From Zygnema cylindricum (lineage: Eukaryota; Streptophyta; Zygnematophyceae; Zygnematales; Zygnemataceae): a stretch of DNA of 64,000 bases. Where the stretch lies: contig JBBHKE010002582.1 in the NCBI GenBank assembly GCA_037447655.1, forward strand, positions 75,682 through 139,681, written 5' to 3'. Below are positions 47,601-58,401 of the stretch, piece by piece. The position numbers were made by a program, and so were the translations under genes. Below the pieces are notes generated by a model. The model made no database searches. It was not told where the DNA came from and was given only the letters and a program-made list of their open reading frames with translations. The first letter of the stretch is position 1. Each line of letters opens with the position of its first letter.

Positions 47601-50600
47601 TCCACAAATCAAGCCCACCTGTACATAATGGTCCCCAAAAGGCCTGTCTTGAGGCCCATTGCCTCATAAATGCTGCGCACTAAATACGACGTTGTTGTCT
47701 TTCCATTGGTCCCTGTGATACCTACGACAAGAAGCTCTTGAGAAGGATGCCGATAAAACGCGTCAGATAATGCAGACAGAGCTGCATTGCTGTCCTCCAC
47801 AAGGACTAAAGCCTTAACTGACTCGTCGACATCTACCTCCCGGCTTGCCACCACTGCAACGGCACCTTTCTCCACCGCCTCCACTGCATAAAGGTGCCCA
47901 TCTGACTTCTGTCCCGTGCAGCATACAAACAGATCGCCAGGTGTCACCTGTCTGGAGAATCCCATTCCAACAAGTGAACTTGAGTCAAACGGCCCATTAT
48001 TATTGATAAAAAAACAGCGACCAACTGTGGTGGTGTGAAAAGACACAAAAAATAATTCTGAAAGACCAGCTATGTGTGTCAAAAAAAAAACCAGTTAGTA
48101 CTGATGGTAAAAGGGACAGAGACTGACTGTGGTGGCGTGAACAGACCAACTAATGCGAAGGATCGGCTAAACAAGTGCGAGAGAGATATATGGTCAGAGT
48201 GTCGATACAGCAAGGACACTTGCTATTGAGCAGATAAGAAACAAAAATATCAAAAGCATATTTGAAAGGAACATGGGATTATGGGATGATGGTTCACAAA
48301 AAACACCTATCCTCACCTACCAAGGTGACCGAAGCTACAAGCTGCAGTGACGGATCACAGCCAGCAAGAGCAACAGGAGAAACCAGGAATATGATTCTAT
48401 TCCAGACAGACTGCCAGAGGAAACATGTTAGAAACAAAAGATCAAAGAAGACAGTATTTGGCAAGCAATCACGAGCATTGACATCAGAACTTAAATAATA
48501 GAAGAGCAGAGAGCATTAGCCAGCAGTGCCCATCTGCTGAAACTCATAAAATTCGACTAGCGAGGTGTAAAAATTATTCCACACATTTTACGTTCGGCAG
48601 ACACAAGGCAAGAAAAAATATTAGCTATAGAGCAGAAATAGCAATCGACTGCTGGTTAAACAGAACGGCTTAACAATCTATTAGCTCTTTTCTGGTCTCC
48701 CCTGCACAATTTGCGTCATCCAAGGTATTACCTATGACATCAAATAGAATCAGTTAGGTCATGGGTTCAATTTTGTTCTGGTATTGGTTTTTGACAAGAT
48801 TCGCAAACATAAAGCCTTCATCCTTTCACATGTTCAGCTTGCTGCCATTCACACACAGTTTTCTAACACATTCGCCTTCCTTCTTTCCGTCTAAAATTTT
48901 AAGACCTCACCTGCTTCCCTAGTTCTTCCTAATGCCTTCACCCATATTCTCTGTCCTGGTCCTTAAACTTCCACAACTACCGTAATGAACCGCTGCTGTT
49001 GAACGTTGAATTTTATTGCAGTTTGAAATATTCAACAATAATTGTCGCTTAATGACCACTGTATTACATGCAACACATGTAAATGTACCTATATCAAACG
49101 ATTTTGACCAAAACAAAAAATAAAAGATATAAATGCGTAAACTTCTAAAATAAAACGAGAATGCGGTAGCGGCTCATTTTGATTAAGCTGCAAAAATGTA
49201 ATAAGACTTGACGGACATTCCCATGGGGGACTGGTTTTGCACAAAAATCCCAAAAGTAATGTAAAAACGTTTTGCCCACTGGTGACTGCTCTACAAACTG
49301 AGAGCAGATTTCGCGCGTGCCACATGACTGCTCTCGCGAAATCTAATGTCTATTCAAAACATGTGCAACCGCCTTGACTTTGCCTTAATTTCTAACCATT
49401 TGTACACCACGGCTGGTAATTCCTGTAAATTGAACTTTATAAGTGATATTTATTGAATGACACGCTCAATAATGATTTAATGTTCACAACTATAGGTCTT
49501 CCGGTATTCTCCCCTGTTTCCCTCGTATCTTTCTCCCAGTTCCTGCATCTTCGTTGCCCCTCCATGTTCCTCCCGCCACCTTCATTCATTGTGTGCCCTC
49601 GCGGGTTCCTTACCTTCATCGCTGTACAAACCAACCTTACATGAAGATGATGTATCGCCTATTTGATGTAACCTTCTCCTGATATAATAGGAATATTGAA
49701 GGGCTTAACCATGTCCAGGTGATTTTATTCCGTGTTCAAATGCTTACTTGAATGAGTTTATTAGTGCTAGTTATCATCCAGGTTACACTCCCAAGATTCC
49801 CAGAAAAATATCATGATTTGATGGTCAAACCACGGACAATTTACATGCCAATCGTGGTTTTTACATTTCAAGAAACAGAAAATGTCCAATGCACTCGCAT
49901 ACAGAAAACCGGCAGCATGGGGTTTAGGGCAAAATGTCCATTGTAACAGAGAGCTCTTCTTTAGATGGAATAAGCTACCCGACCACGAGCACTTTTCCTC
50001 TGAGACAAAAATTCAAATCAATAGGATTGTGTTCTTTGAACCATTATTACATACGACAAACTAATCGAAGGGCTCTCCGTTACCATGGACATTTGCCCTT
50101 AGTTATCTCATTTATTTTGCCACGTGTGTAGATATTGCGTCCATACTAGTGAGGCATATCGAACTGACTTGCGGTTGATTTTACACAGTTTGATATCCGT
50201 AAAACAGTCAACAATTGGAAAATTCAGTTTTGGTGCGTTTTTACATCGCAATATTGGCAACTTCCGATATTCCATATTGAAATAGTTTCAACGCTTGCAA
50301 AGTGAGAAAGTGTTGCTTTCTTTTTTCCCGAGCGTCCTACATGCCATCCTGCTGCTTTTCCGTACTTGGCCTCTTCTTTTCGACTTCTTAAAGGGTTTTA
50401 CAGGCATTTTTGGCTTTTAGCAGATTTTAGGGTGAATTTAGCTTTACAACTCAATTTTTTAGCGTTTCCGTTGTTTCTGGTGGGAATGGCTTTATGAGAT
50501 ACCAATAATTAAACTCGTTTCCAATTCCATGCAGTTTGAAACCTTTAAAAAAAATGTTATAAACGAAATCACCATATCGACGAAGATGACCCCCGTCTAA

Positions 50601-52362
50601 ACCGTGGATTCAGTTTCGATATGCATCACTACACCACTCATCGCTATTAGAGTTAACAGTTATTAGTGTTGACAGCTAATTAAAATGAAGTACTCTAAAT
50701 CACATTTTGAAATGTGGCTTATTTCGGGCTACTTACTTAAATGGTTTTATTAATACAACTATGATTTCCGGTCAAAAAAACACTACCTGGAATCGGAGTT
50801 TATTCATTCTAATAGCGACGGGCGGTGTATTCTACTTGTGTCGTTTGCTTCTATGAGTGACATTGATTGGCAAGATGGCGAAGGAAAGTCGCTGAGCGAG
50901 AATCATCAAACAAAGGTTTCGTGAACAAATAGAGACAACTGCCACCCATTCCTGCACAGCCTGACTGTACGTCCTTGTTACCGATATTGGAGTTAATGAA
51001 TTATTAAAGGTAATTCTTTATCCACTTTAACGACACTAAATTGTGTTTTGCAACGTGGCTCATTACGGGCCACTCAACTAAACAGTGTTCTTAACACAAA
51101 TTTATGATTTCGAGTGAAAAAACACTTGCTCGAATCAGAGTACTTAACTTTATTTAGCAGCGATCGGCAGCTGCTAGTGGAATCCAATAGATAGGATAGT
51201 GGACAACACAAGCAAAGAAACAAGAAATAGTTCCCCTATTATAATAAAAAGAAACCAGAAAAGATGGAGCACGGTGTCCTTGTGAACAAAACATTGTCAG
51301 GAACGACACCGGAACAGTTTCGATGCTTTCCTCGACCTTTTGAGTGCAGAAAACTGACCTGGAGTCCAATTGAATCCCAGTGATGACCACATCCAGATCT
51401 CCCTCCACGGCCATGGGGGCCACCGCAGCCTCATCCAAGAGCTCTCCCAAAGTGACTCGATACACCGCCTCCTCCACTCTCCCGTCTTTTTGGGTCCTGA
51501 GCTCTGAACCCGCCATAGCTTTCCCACCACCAGAGTTTCTGGCCTCTGTAACAAACTCAGGATCCAATGCAGTGGCAATGTCAACCTCCCAGTCATCATC
51601 TTCTTCAAAACTGTCTGTCCTATCCAAAGACGGATCCTTTTCGACGATTCCCCGAACGTCATTTCGTACAATATCCCTTTTGCCCCCTCCAGGTGTCGAC
51701 GGTCTAATGTACTTCCCAATATCTCCTATCAGCTCACCCTCGTCTTCAAAATCTTCAACCCAATCCTCCTCTTCCTCTTCCTTAGTGGCAGTTGTTCTTT
51801 GAGAGACAGGATTGGAAATTCCTGCTGTCGAACCCGGTCCTTTTGTAAAAACCTCTTTCTCTGAAACCCTTTCGTCCTCCTCCTCTTCATCCTCTTCATC
51901 CTCTTCATCTTCGTCTTCCTCCTCCTCCTCTCTTCTAGGGCTCAGCTGCCATTTTTGTTCTTGTTGCCGAACCTGAGACCAACGTGAACCCGAACCTTCT
52001 CGACTTCGTTCGTCCTCCTCCCGTCCAGCTGGCGGTGGAGGAATCTTGGCAGGATCGATAAATCCATCAAAATCTGAATCCGCCAATCCGCGGCCCGACC
52101 GACTGGCTGCGCATGCGCATGCTCGCTTGCGTTCCGTGTGACGTGACGCATCACATTTGATGCCATAAAGAGACGCGTGGCACATGAGACGGCTTGCCGT
52201 AAGCTTCCGCGTGGCCCATGGGAGAATAGTGCTCCTACAGGAAGATAAAAGGGAGGAACTTTGAAAACTAAATTTAGTCTGAAGCGGAGAAGACTCGGTA
52301 AGTTTGCTCAGGTGAATGGTTGACAGGGAGCTTTGGGAGAGTAGTAAAGAACCGGATGCCAT
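41623..52362 (-). CDS. murE: MurE: UDP-MurNAc-L-Ala-D-Glu:meso-diaminopimelate ligase (plastid type), nine exons
   Basis: Exons (minus): 52362-51359, 47951-47619, 47295-47211, 46928-46734, 46125-45964, 45029-44765, 43725-43609, 43017-42842, 41817-41623. All junctions are GT..AG and all phases agree, giving 843 codons plus TGA. The Ser/Leu-rich N-terminus ([14 protein letters not shown]) looks like a plastid transit peptide; an upstream in-frame ATG at 52413 is possible. An acidic low-complexity region follows (about residues 150-260). MurE motifs come in order: [11 protein letters not shown] loop GTNGKTTT (about 415), [24 protein letters not shown] with a Lys in [48 protein letters not shown] (713-716) and [12 protein letters not shown] is the meso-diaminopimelate signature. 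The family makes plastid peptidoglycan precursors in streptophyte algae and mosses, and a plastid transcription-associated protein in seed plants. The last 16 residues may be read-through of a GTATAG donor. Confidence 0.93.
44373..44560. mobile_element. CACCG-type MITE relic in murE intron 6
   Basis: Contains GGTTATTAGCGTTAATG near the left end, and inverted internal words AGATCAGCTTTTCTCCGTGC and GGAGAAAAGTTGATCT. The arrangement matches the better-kept copy at 45079-45294. The termini are degraded. Confidence 0.5.
45079..45294. mobile_element. TA-flanked CACCG-type MITE in murE intron 5 (216 bp)
   Basis: TA (45077-45078 and 45295-45296) flanks CACCGTGAATCGCTTATAGT and the imperfect inverse ACTAAAATCGATACAAGGTG. 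The subterminal inverted words GCCACATAAAACATCTTTTC and GAAAATATGTTTTAAGTGGC fold it into a near-complete hairpin. The copy at 61614-61823 shares the same subterminal words. Confidence 0.85.
47952..50631. other. Body of murE intron 1, no gene seen
   Basis: Most of the 3.4-kb first intron. Short frames lack motifs on both strands. Transposon-derived pieces are confined to 50632-51150. Confidence 0.6.
50632..50827. mobile_element. TA-flanked CACCG-type MITE in murE intron 1 (196 bp)
   Basis: CACCACTCATCGCTATTAGA and the inverse CTAATAGCGACGGGCGGTG are flanked by TA at 50630-50631 and 50828-50829. It shares the interior words GTGGCTTATTTCGGGCTACT and GATTTCCGGTCAAAAAAACA with 39.3 kb and 51.06-51.1 kb. 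Confidence 0.8.
50985..51150. mobile_element. Degraded CACCG-type MITE next to murE exon 1
   Basis: Interior words (AACGTGGCTCATTACGGGCC, TATGATTTCGAGTGAAAAAA, CTCGAATCAGAGTACTTAAC) match the adjacent copy at 50632-50827. The ends are decayed. Confidence 0.5.
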
Positions 52363-53246
52363 AAGGGGAAGTATGGGGGATTTAGTGATAGGCAAAAAGA
52401 GAGGGAAGAGCAATGGAGGTGGGGGGGAAAGAACGGAGGGGGAACAGTGACGGAAACCGCGAAAAGGATAGAAAGAGTACAGTAGAGCATCTACGAGGCT
52501 TTAGGAGAGAGCTTATTTATGTGTTGCTACCAGTATTGTATATCGTACGCAAATTCAACAAATAATCGCAGACGATACCAAATCTGTACCGTATAGCACT
52601 AATCCAGCTTCCGTATTGCCCACAGTGACACAGACAAAGAATGCAAATCTGATACGCATACCGATATGTGATGCGATACAGGTTCAGTAATTCAGTACAC
52701 CGCCAATCGCTATTAGCGTAGTGTACACTAATTCCGTCCCGCTTTTATTTTTTTTTATTCTCCATTAGCGTAGTTCATTCAATTTTTTTCTTTACTCTAT
52801 TTAGGGTTAATTTTTTAGTACCGTACAAAATGGAAGTACGTCATCATTTAACTAGTGTGATGTACGGACAGTATCAAACCGTACATAATTGTACCTTTTT
52901 AAGTGAAAAAGTATAATTAATGAATTTTAGTAACCACGGACACATGAGAATGCGCGCTCTAAAAAGGGGATAAAATCGGGTTGTCAAAAATCACGTTCGC
53001 ACGCATTCGTCCAGCAACCACGTTTCGACTGTGTGAACGTACGATTTGTGTACGATTTGTCTGATTTTGTACAAACACCTATACTAGTGTAAGCATGTTT
53101 GCGACCGACATTTTTTTTTTTCAAAGACCCAAATTAGAATTATTAAACAATTAAAATGTATGTTTTTTTTCAAAATTTTCAAATTCTTAATTAGCGTAAA
53201 CCACTGTAATTTTTCATACACGCTAAAGAAACTTCTACGCTAATAG

Positions 53247-54226
53247 TAGTGTTGTGTATCGTCAAAAAATTTATCGCGATAGCCCCGATACCGATAGTTA
53301 TCGGTTATCGAACGGTTAGAGTTACCGATATATTTGTACTTTCTGTACTTTCTGTCTGGATTACACGTGGCATGTTTCCAGTGGATCCCAAGGAATAAAG
53401 GGACAAAGCCACGGCGTCGGATGTGAAAGGTACATCGTCTTAACTAGAGTCGTACTAAAGCCGTACGTATCTTATGCCGGCTACTGTACTTTCGGCTTGT
53501 ACAAAAGATCTGATTGGTAGGCACCTCAGATAAGGGTTGTGAGTAGGGCGCGTCGGGGGAATAACACGTACAGTTGAGTGAACTTGCCGTACATTTATCT
53601 ATACTGTCCGTACATATATATCTTTACCGATATATCGATTATCCGCTACCCGAAAAATGGCCCATATCGGTTATCGGCACACTACACCGCGCATCGTTAT
53701 TAGTGTCAACGACACTAGTTTGGGTTCTTAAAATTTTGATTTTTTTCCTCAAATAGGATACATGATTTTAATTTTTCCTTGACGTTAATTAAGGTACCGT
53801 ACAAAATAGCGTAAAGGACGAATTACAATAATATCTAAATAGTGTGGTGTACGGTCGATGTCAGACCGTACATAAATGTTTCCTTTTCAAGTGAAAATTT
53901 TACAAAAAATGAGTTAAATCAGACGCGCACGCATAGGATCGTGCGCTAAAAAAACGGGATTGTTCTGACACGTAAATTAGTCTTACATGTACGGATATTT
54001 AAAATTTCACGACGGCGTACGATTTTTAATATTTTGTACGAATACATATATTAATGTATATAATCGTACAGCGAATATTCCATTTTTGCTGTTCCAAAAT
54101 TAGCATAAACGCCGAAATTAGAATACACCTTTTTTTTTCTTTTTTTTAAATCTTAATTAGCGTCAATGACGGTATATTAACTTCCACACTATTTAAAATT
54201 TGACACTAATAACGATGCGCGGTGTA
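53247..54226. mobile_element. hAT-like MITE, TAGTGTTGTGTATCGG family, copy 2 (nested, itself invaded)
   Basis: Starts TAGTGTTGTGTATCG and its original right end read CACACTA. It is flanked by a perfect 8-bp duplication GCTAATAG (53239-53246 and 54227-54234). The last two bases of the element (TA) are the target duplication of another transposon (53685-54224), so this end is split. The subterminal sequence GATAGTTATCGGTTATCGAA is shared with copy 1 at 14793. Confidence 0.9.
53685..54224. mobile_element. Innermost TA-flanked CACCG-type transposon (540 bp)
   Basis: The terminal inverted repeats starting CACCGCGCATCGTTATTAGT are perfect for at least 25 bp. TA is duplicated at 53683-53684 and 54225-54226. 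It is the best-kept copy of the family that also hosts insertions at 13833-15970. No transposase frame is present. Confidence 0.93.
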
Positions 54227-54327
54227 GCTAATAGCGATTGGCGGTGTAGTGCGAGCTGATTTTGGAGACCGTGTTACAGTGGCCCAAGCTGCCGTACGGT
54301 ACGAACCAGCCTTCGTACGATACTGTA

Positions 54328-54543
54328 CACCGTGAATCGGTATTGGCGTAATGGACGCTATTTAAGGTACCTTATTTTTTTGTTAATTCTCAAATAGAAT
54401 TATCCATACTATTTAAAAAAACCCTTTATTCCTAATTAGAATATACGATTTCGTTGAAAATTTCCAAATTCTCAATTAGCGTAAATGACGGTAATTGTTC
54501 CTATACGCTAAAGAAACCTTTACGCGAATAACGATTCACGGTG
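54328..54543. mobile_element. TA-flanked CACCGTGAATCG MITE (216 bp)
   Basis: CACCGTGAATCGGTATTGGC and GCGAATAACGATTCACGGTG are near-perfect inverse ends, with TA at 54326-54327 and 54544-54545. Only three bases (GTG) separate its right TA from the left TA of the next element. Confidence 0.88.
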
Positions 54544-54550
54544 TAGTGTA

Positions 54551-55038
54551 CACCGTGAATCGCTATTAGCGTACATGACGCTAATTGGGGTACCCCTTAT
54601 TTTGGGGCAAATTCTCAAATAGAATAAAGTACGCTAAATGTTTTTGCACGTTATTTGAGGTACCCCGCTCAATACGGTTCATAACTGTAATTTTGTGCTC
54701 TTTTAAATAGTGTGGTGTACGGACTGTCAGATCTGTACTATTTCGTACATTTTCAAATTTAAAAGTACAGAAAATATAATAATATATAATTGTGTAAATA
54801 TTTTCCGACATACGCAGATGTCAAAAAACGCGACGGCGTACGATTTGAACAATTTCGTACATCTGCATGTTTTAGTGTGGACATATTATGTGCCAAAAAA
54901 TTTTACAAAGCAGTTTACAAATTAGAGTACATGATAAATTAGTATCATGGTGTACCCGAAAAAACACAATTTACCGTAAAGTACGCTAATTGTTTCACTA
55001 CGCTATATTTTTTATTACGCTAATAGCGATTCACGGTG
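54551..55038. mobile_element. TA-flanked CACCGTGAATCG MITE (488 bp)
   Basis: Perfect inverse ends of at least 23 bp begin CACCGTGAATCGCTATTAGC, with TA at 54549-54550 and 55039-55040. The interior includes TAGTGTGGTGTACGGACTGT, shared with the other large copies. The right end is about 250 bp upstream of the GIY-YIG start codon. Confidence 0.92.
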
Positions 55039-55290
55039 TACTTGCTGGAGTGCAACACTAAAAGAAGCCATCAAAATTGTCTTTTCTCTCCATGGAGCAC
55101 TACACTTTCCCTTCGTTGATTTGTTCCCAGATGGTTGTACCCATCGGGAGTCATGCAATAAAATCTTCTTCTTCTTTTGATTCGGCCCAATCCTTTTCCT
55201 GGATGCTTCCCCAGCATCCTGTTCTTAGTCTTTAAGGGACATGGAAATGCTTCGATTTGCGGACGTGACCGAGCTCCCTTTCTCTTCAAC

Positions 55291-58200
55291 ATGACACGTT
55301 GCATGCTTTCATCAGCGCTTTTTGTCCAGCCTTGTCGTCTTGCCATCCGCCATCGTTGCCGCGTAGTCAGAGGGACACTGCCGTACAAACGTCCGTATAT
55401 CCAGGAGTCCTTTATCCCCTCGTCCGTACAACCTCAAAAGCTGATCGCCACAGTTTTTGAAAAGAAAGAGCCCGAGCCTCTAGCACCTTGTGTCTGTGAA
55501 AAAGATAGTTTTTTTTTTTTCAATCGGGTGAAGCGTACAAGATTGTCCTGGCCGCCAATATTTTCTGATTCTAGTTGTCAAAGTCATGAGCAGTTTGAAG
55601 ATTTAAACGAGGAGGCTAATATTGGAAAGGAAGGATATTGTCCGGACTGTACGGACGATGGGGAAAGAATGAAGGTCTTTTCTGTTCTTGCAGTGTCAAA
55701 CAACCCTGTGACTCTTGTCCCAGGGTTGTTATTATTGTTATCAAGGGCAGAGCAGTTATTGTCTGTAGAAGCAGTGGAAAGTTCAGCTTCTTCCTCTTCT
55801 TTATTAAGTCCAAATTCTATATTTAGATTAGTGATTCGGAACCATCTCTTGCTTTACAGGTTCTGGCTAAAATGGTGTATTGATTCGGTCAAAGATTTAC
55901 TGAAACAGTGTTTATGTGAGAAAAACATAACCTTTTCAAATTATACAGATTCAGTGTTTCACTTCTGGAAAGCATCAGAAGTGAGTATCAATCTGAGAAA
56001 CCACTTTTTTTCAGCAATTAGAAAAACTAGTGTCAGCAAGTTTTGGAATTCTCGCCGGTGTTTTGAAAATTATCTTATTGTAGCTTTTATTGCATTGTTT
56101 CAAGAAGCTGTCAACACTATATATGATTTTCAATTAAATTCTTTTAAGAGAGTAGATAACCTGGCATTTGCAGGTTTTGGCATTAGGCCATATCATGTCC
56201 AGACTTTAGGTTTTGGAGAGGCTCTTCTGGGTGGTCCCGAGAGAGTTGACAATAGGTTAAATAATAGTATTAGACTAACTAATAGCAGGCCAAATGAAGG
56301 GTCGAATGCCCGTTTAAGGAAAGTCGGGACCAGCACTTGTGATACAGAGGCTAATAAATTTCAATTGAATAAAAAAACTGACTTTCAGTTGCCGCGAAGA
56401 GAATCTCGCAAATCGGTTAATCTCTGTGAGGAGTTGGCTCGCTACGGGTTGGACGCTCTCGAGTATATGAGTGTGGAAATGAGGACTCCGAGCACAAAGG
56501 CCAAGGGAGATACAGCATATCAAAACGGTACACAGGAGTTCATCAGGAGTAGGTTATCATCGTCACATTCTTTTACAGAAAGAACTGACAAAGTAAAGAG
56601 GCGACTATTGCATGAGGAGAGAAAGCCGTCAGAGGGAACAGTTGAGGGAGCAAACAAGGATTTCAGTCTCTCGTTGGCGGGAAGCGAAAGAAATGAGAGT
56701 TTTCTTACAGGACGCAGAGCGTTGAGAGAGGATTCCAGGATTGGAGTTGCAGAAATAGAGGAGGATTCAGCAGAGCTTGAGGACTGGGTTGTATACTGCT
56801 TGATATCAGGAGACAAGAAAAAGACCTACATTGGTGTTAGTACGGACATTGGACGACGGTACGTGCCGTTTTAATTGGGGTAATATGAATCGTCACTATT
56901 GTAGAAACCACAAACGTGTTATTTTATGTCTTTGCTGTCGCTAAACTCCGAAAGCTCAGCAATAATGCTAACTGCTTCAGTTTTAGACAAAAAGGGTTGC
57001 TTTGTTTTTTAAATTACGCCTATAGCCCTCTTGTCCTTTTTTTCCTCTCTTTCTTCCTCTCTCTCTGTCTCACTTCCTCTCCCATTCGATCCCTCGCACT
57101 CTTATCCTCTCCACCCTTTGGTCTCAGTGATTTTCCTTGTCAGTCAGTGGTTGTGAAGTTACTATCATGCTTGGAGATTTATGAACTTTGAGAAAGGGTT
57201 TTTTTTTGCGAAGTGTTATTGAACATTTTAGAACCTGTCTCTCCCTTCCCTTGTCCTTCTGCAAAGCTGTATTCATGTCATTTACTTTCCCTTTCTCCTT
57301 CTGCTTTCCGTCTCATTCACACCCACGGCATACATACCCATATTCACATACGGATTTGTCCGGGTGTGGGCAACCATCTTGTTGCCGGTCCGTTTTACTG
57401 AGGTAGACGGTTTCGAGATATCGTTTCTCAAGGAAGGAAGAGGGAGATTGTTATGATGGGTCAGCTTGAAGCAGCACAATGGTGAAATCACTGGAGGAGC
57501 AAAGTCAACCAGGACAGGACGTCCTTGGAGTCTCCTTTGCATGGTCAATGGTTTCAAAAGTAAATCTGCAGGTGGGAAGCTTCCTTCGCAAAGAAATGTT
57601 GAAGCTTTGGATCCAATTTGGTTTATTTGTATGACTATGGCTTTGATTTACTCGTTTTTTTCTCTCTTCATGCTCTTAATAAAACTTTTGTATGTGTGCC
57701 CGCAACAATGTTCATGCAAGCATGAACTTCTGGGTTTTTTACTACAAAGTTGCATTTAGTATCTGATGCCTTTGCAGTTTGTGTCATTTCCGATTGTGTC
57801 GTCCGATACTGGGCTGACCAGAGTGATTTAAAAGAGGGAGTTTTTCTTCATTTACACAGCTTGTTGGGGGTTAGACAAGCTGTTTTTACTCTCCATTTCC
57901 ACGTCAATGATGATGGGACAGTGTACTCTGTGTATCATTATGGCATCTAAGAAACATCATTGTGGCTTCTAAGAAACATCATTGTGGCTTCTAAGAAACA
58001 TCATTGTGAAAGTAAAATTACCGTTGTGGAAAGGCTCCAGAACAACTTTGGGCAGTATGCAGAGCAATGTTACTTCACGTGTGGGATTTAAGCACTTTCT
58101 TGTAAATTTGTAGTATGTAGAGATGTCAAACGTCTCATTTTCTTAACATTGGTCTAATGATATCTCGTTGATTGATCGTGTGACTGGATGTAATAAACAA

Positions 58201-58401
58201 CCAGCTTTCCAATTTGAATGGAAGTGGAAGCATCCCCGAAGTGTGAAGGGAGACGGGAGCGTTTCTCGCGACAATCTTGAAATCCATCAAGGAGAGACTG
58301 CCGTTGCTGCAAGGAGGAGAGCCGCATTGCAGGAAGTGCTTTGCTTTGTGAACGACCAAAAACACCTCAAAGTTCAGTGGGGATCTAAAGAGGTTTTGTG
58401 A
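55291..58401 (+). CDS. GIY-YIG endonuclease-domain protein with long N-terminal extension, three exons
   Basis: Exons 55291-56858, 57465-57571 and 58205-58401 join in phase (CG|C, then G|CT) through GT..AG introns. They give 623 codons plus TGA. The domain spans about residues 497-600: VVYC (GIY position), KTYIGVSTDIGRR (YIG and catalytic Arg), LKQHNGE, GRPWSLLCMVNGF, and FEWKWKHP with the catalytic Glu. This is the SLX1/UvrC-type nuclease fold, closest by eye to small plant GIY-YIG proteins. The N-terminal 490 residues have no recognised domain apart from one CxxC (YCPDC). The first residues MTRCMLSSALFVQPCR and following Arg-rich text could be an organelle presequence. The frame is open upstream without an ATG, so 55291 is the first usable start. 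No RING-type Cys/His domain follows, unlike canonical SLX1. Confidence 0.88.
57943..58008. repeat. 22-bp tandem repeat, three units, in GIY-YIG intron 2
   Basis: GC(A/T)TCTAAGAAACATCATTGTG is repeated at 57943, 57965 and 57987. Confidence 0.93.

Larger units (their letters stand above)
52698..54246. mobile_element. Outer TA-flanked CACCG-type transposon (host of two nested insertions)
   Basis: Ends CACCGCCAATCGCTATTAGC and GCTAATAGCGATTGGCGGTG are perfect inverse repeats, with TA at 52696-52697 and 54247-54248. Its right end is interrupted by a hAT-like element after GCTAATAG. Removing that insertion leaves an element of about 560 bp. It lies upstream of both murE and the GIY-YIG gene. Confidence 0.9.

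Noticed and set aside
49437-50131. Short frames on both strands in murE intron 1
   Set aside because: No domains, and they overlap each other. Intron 1 is defined by matching splice phases on either side.
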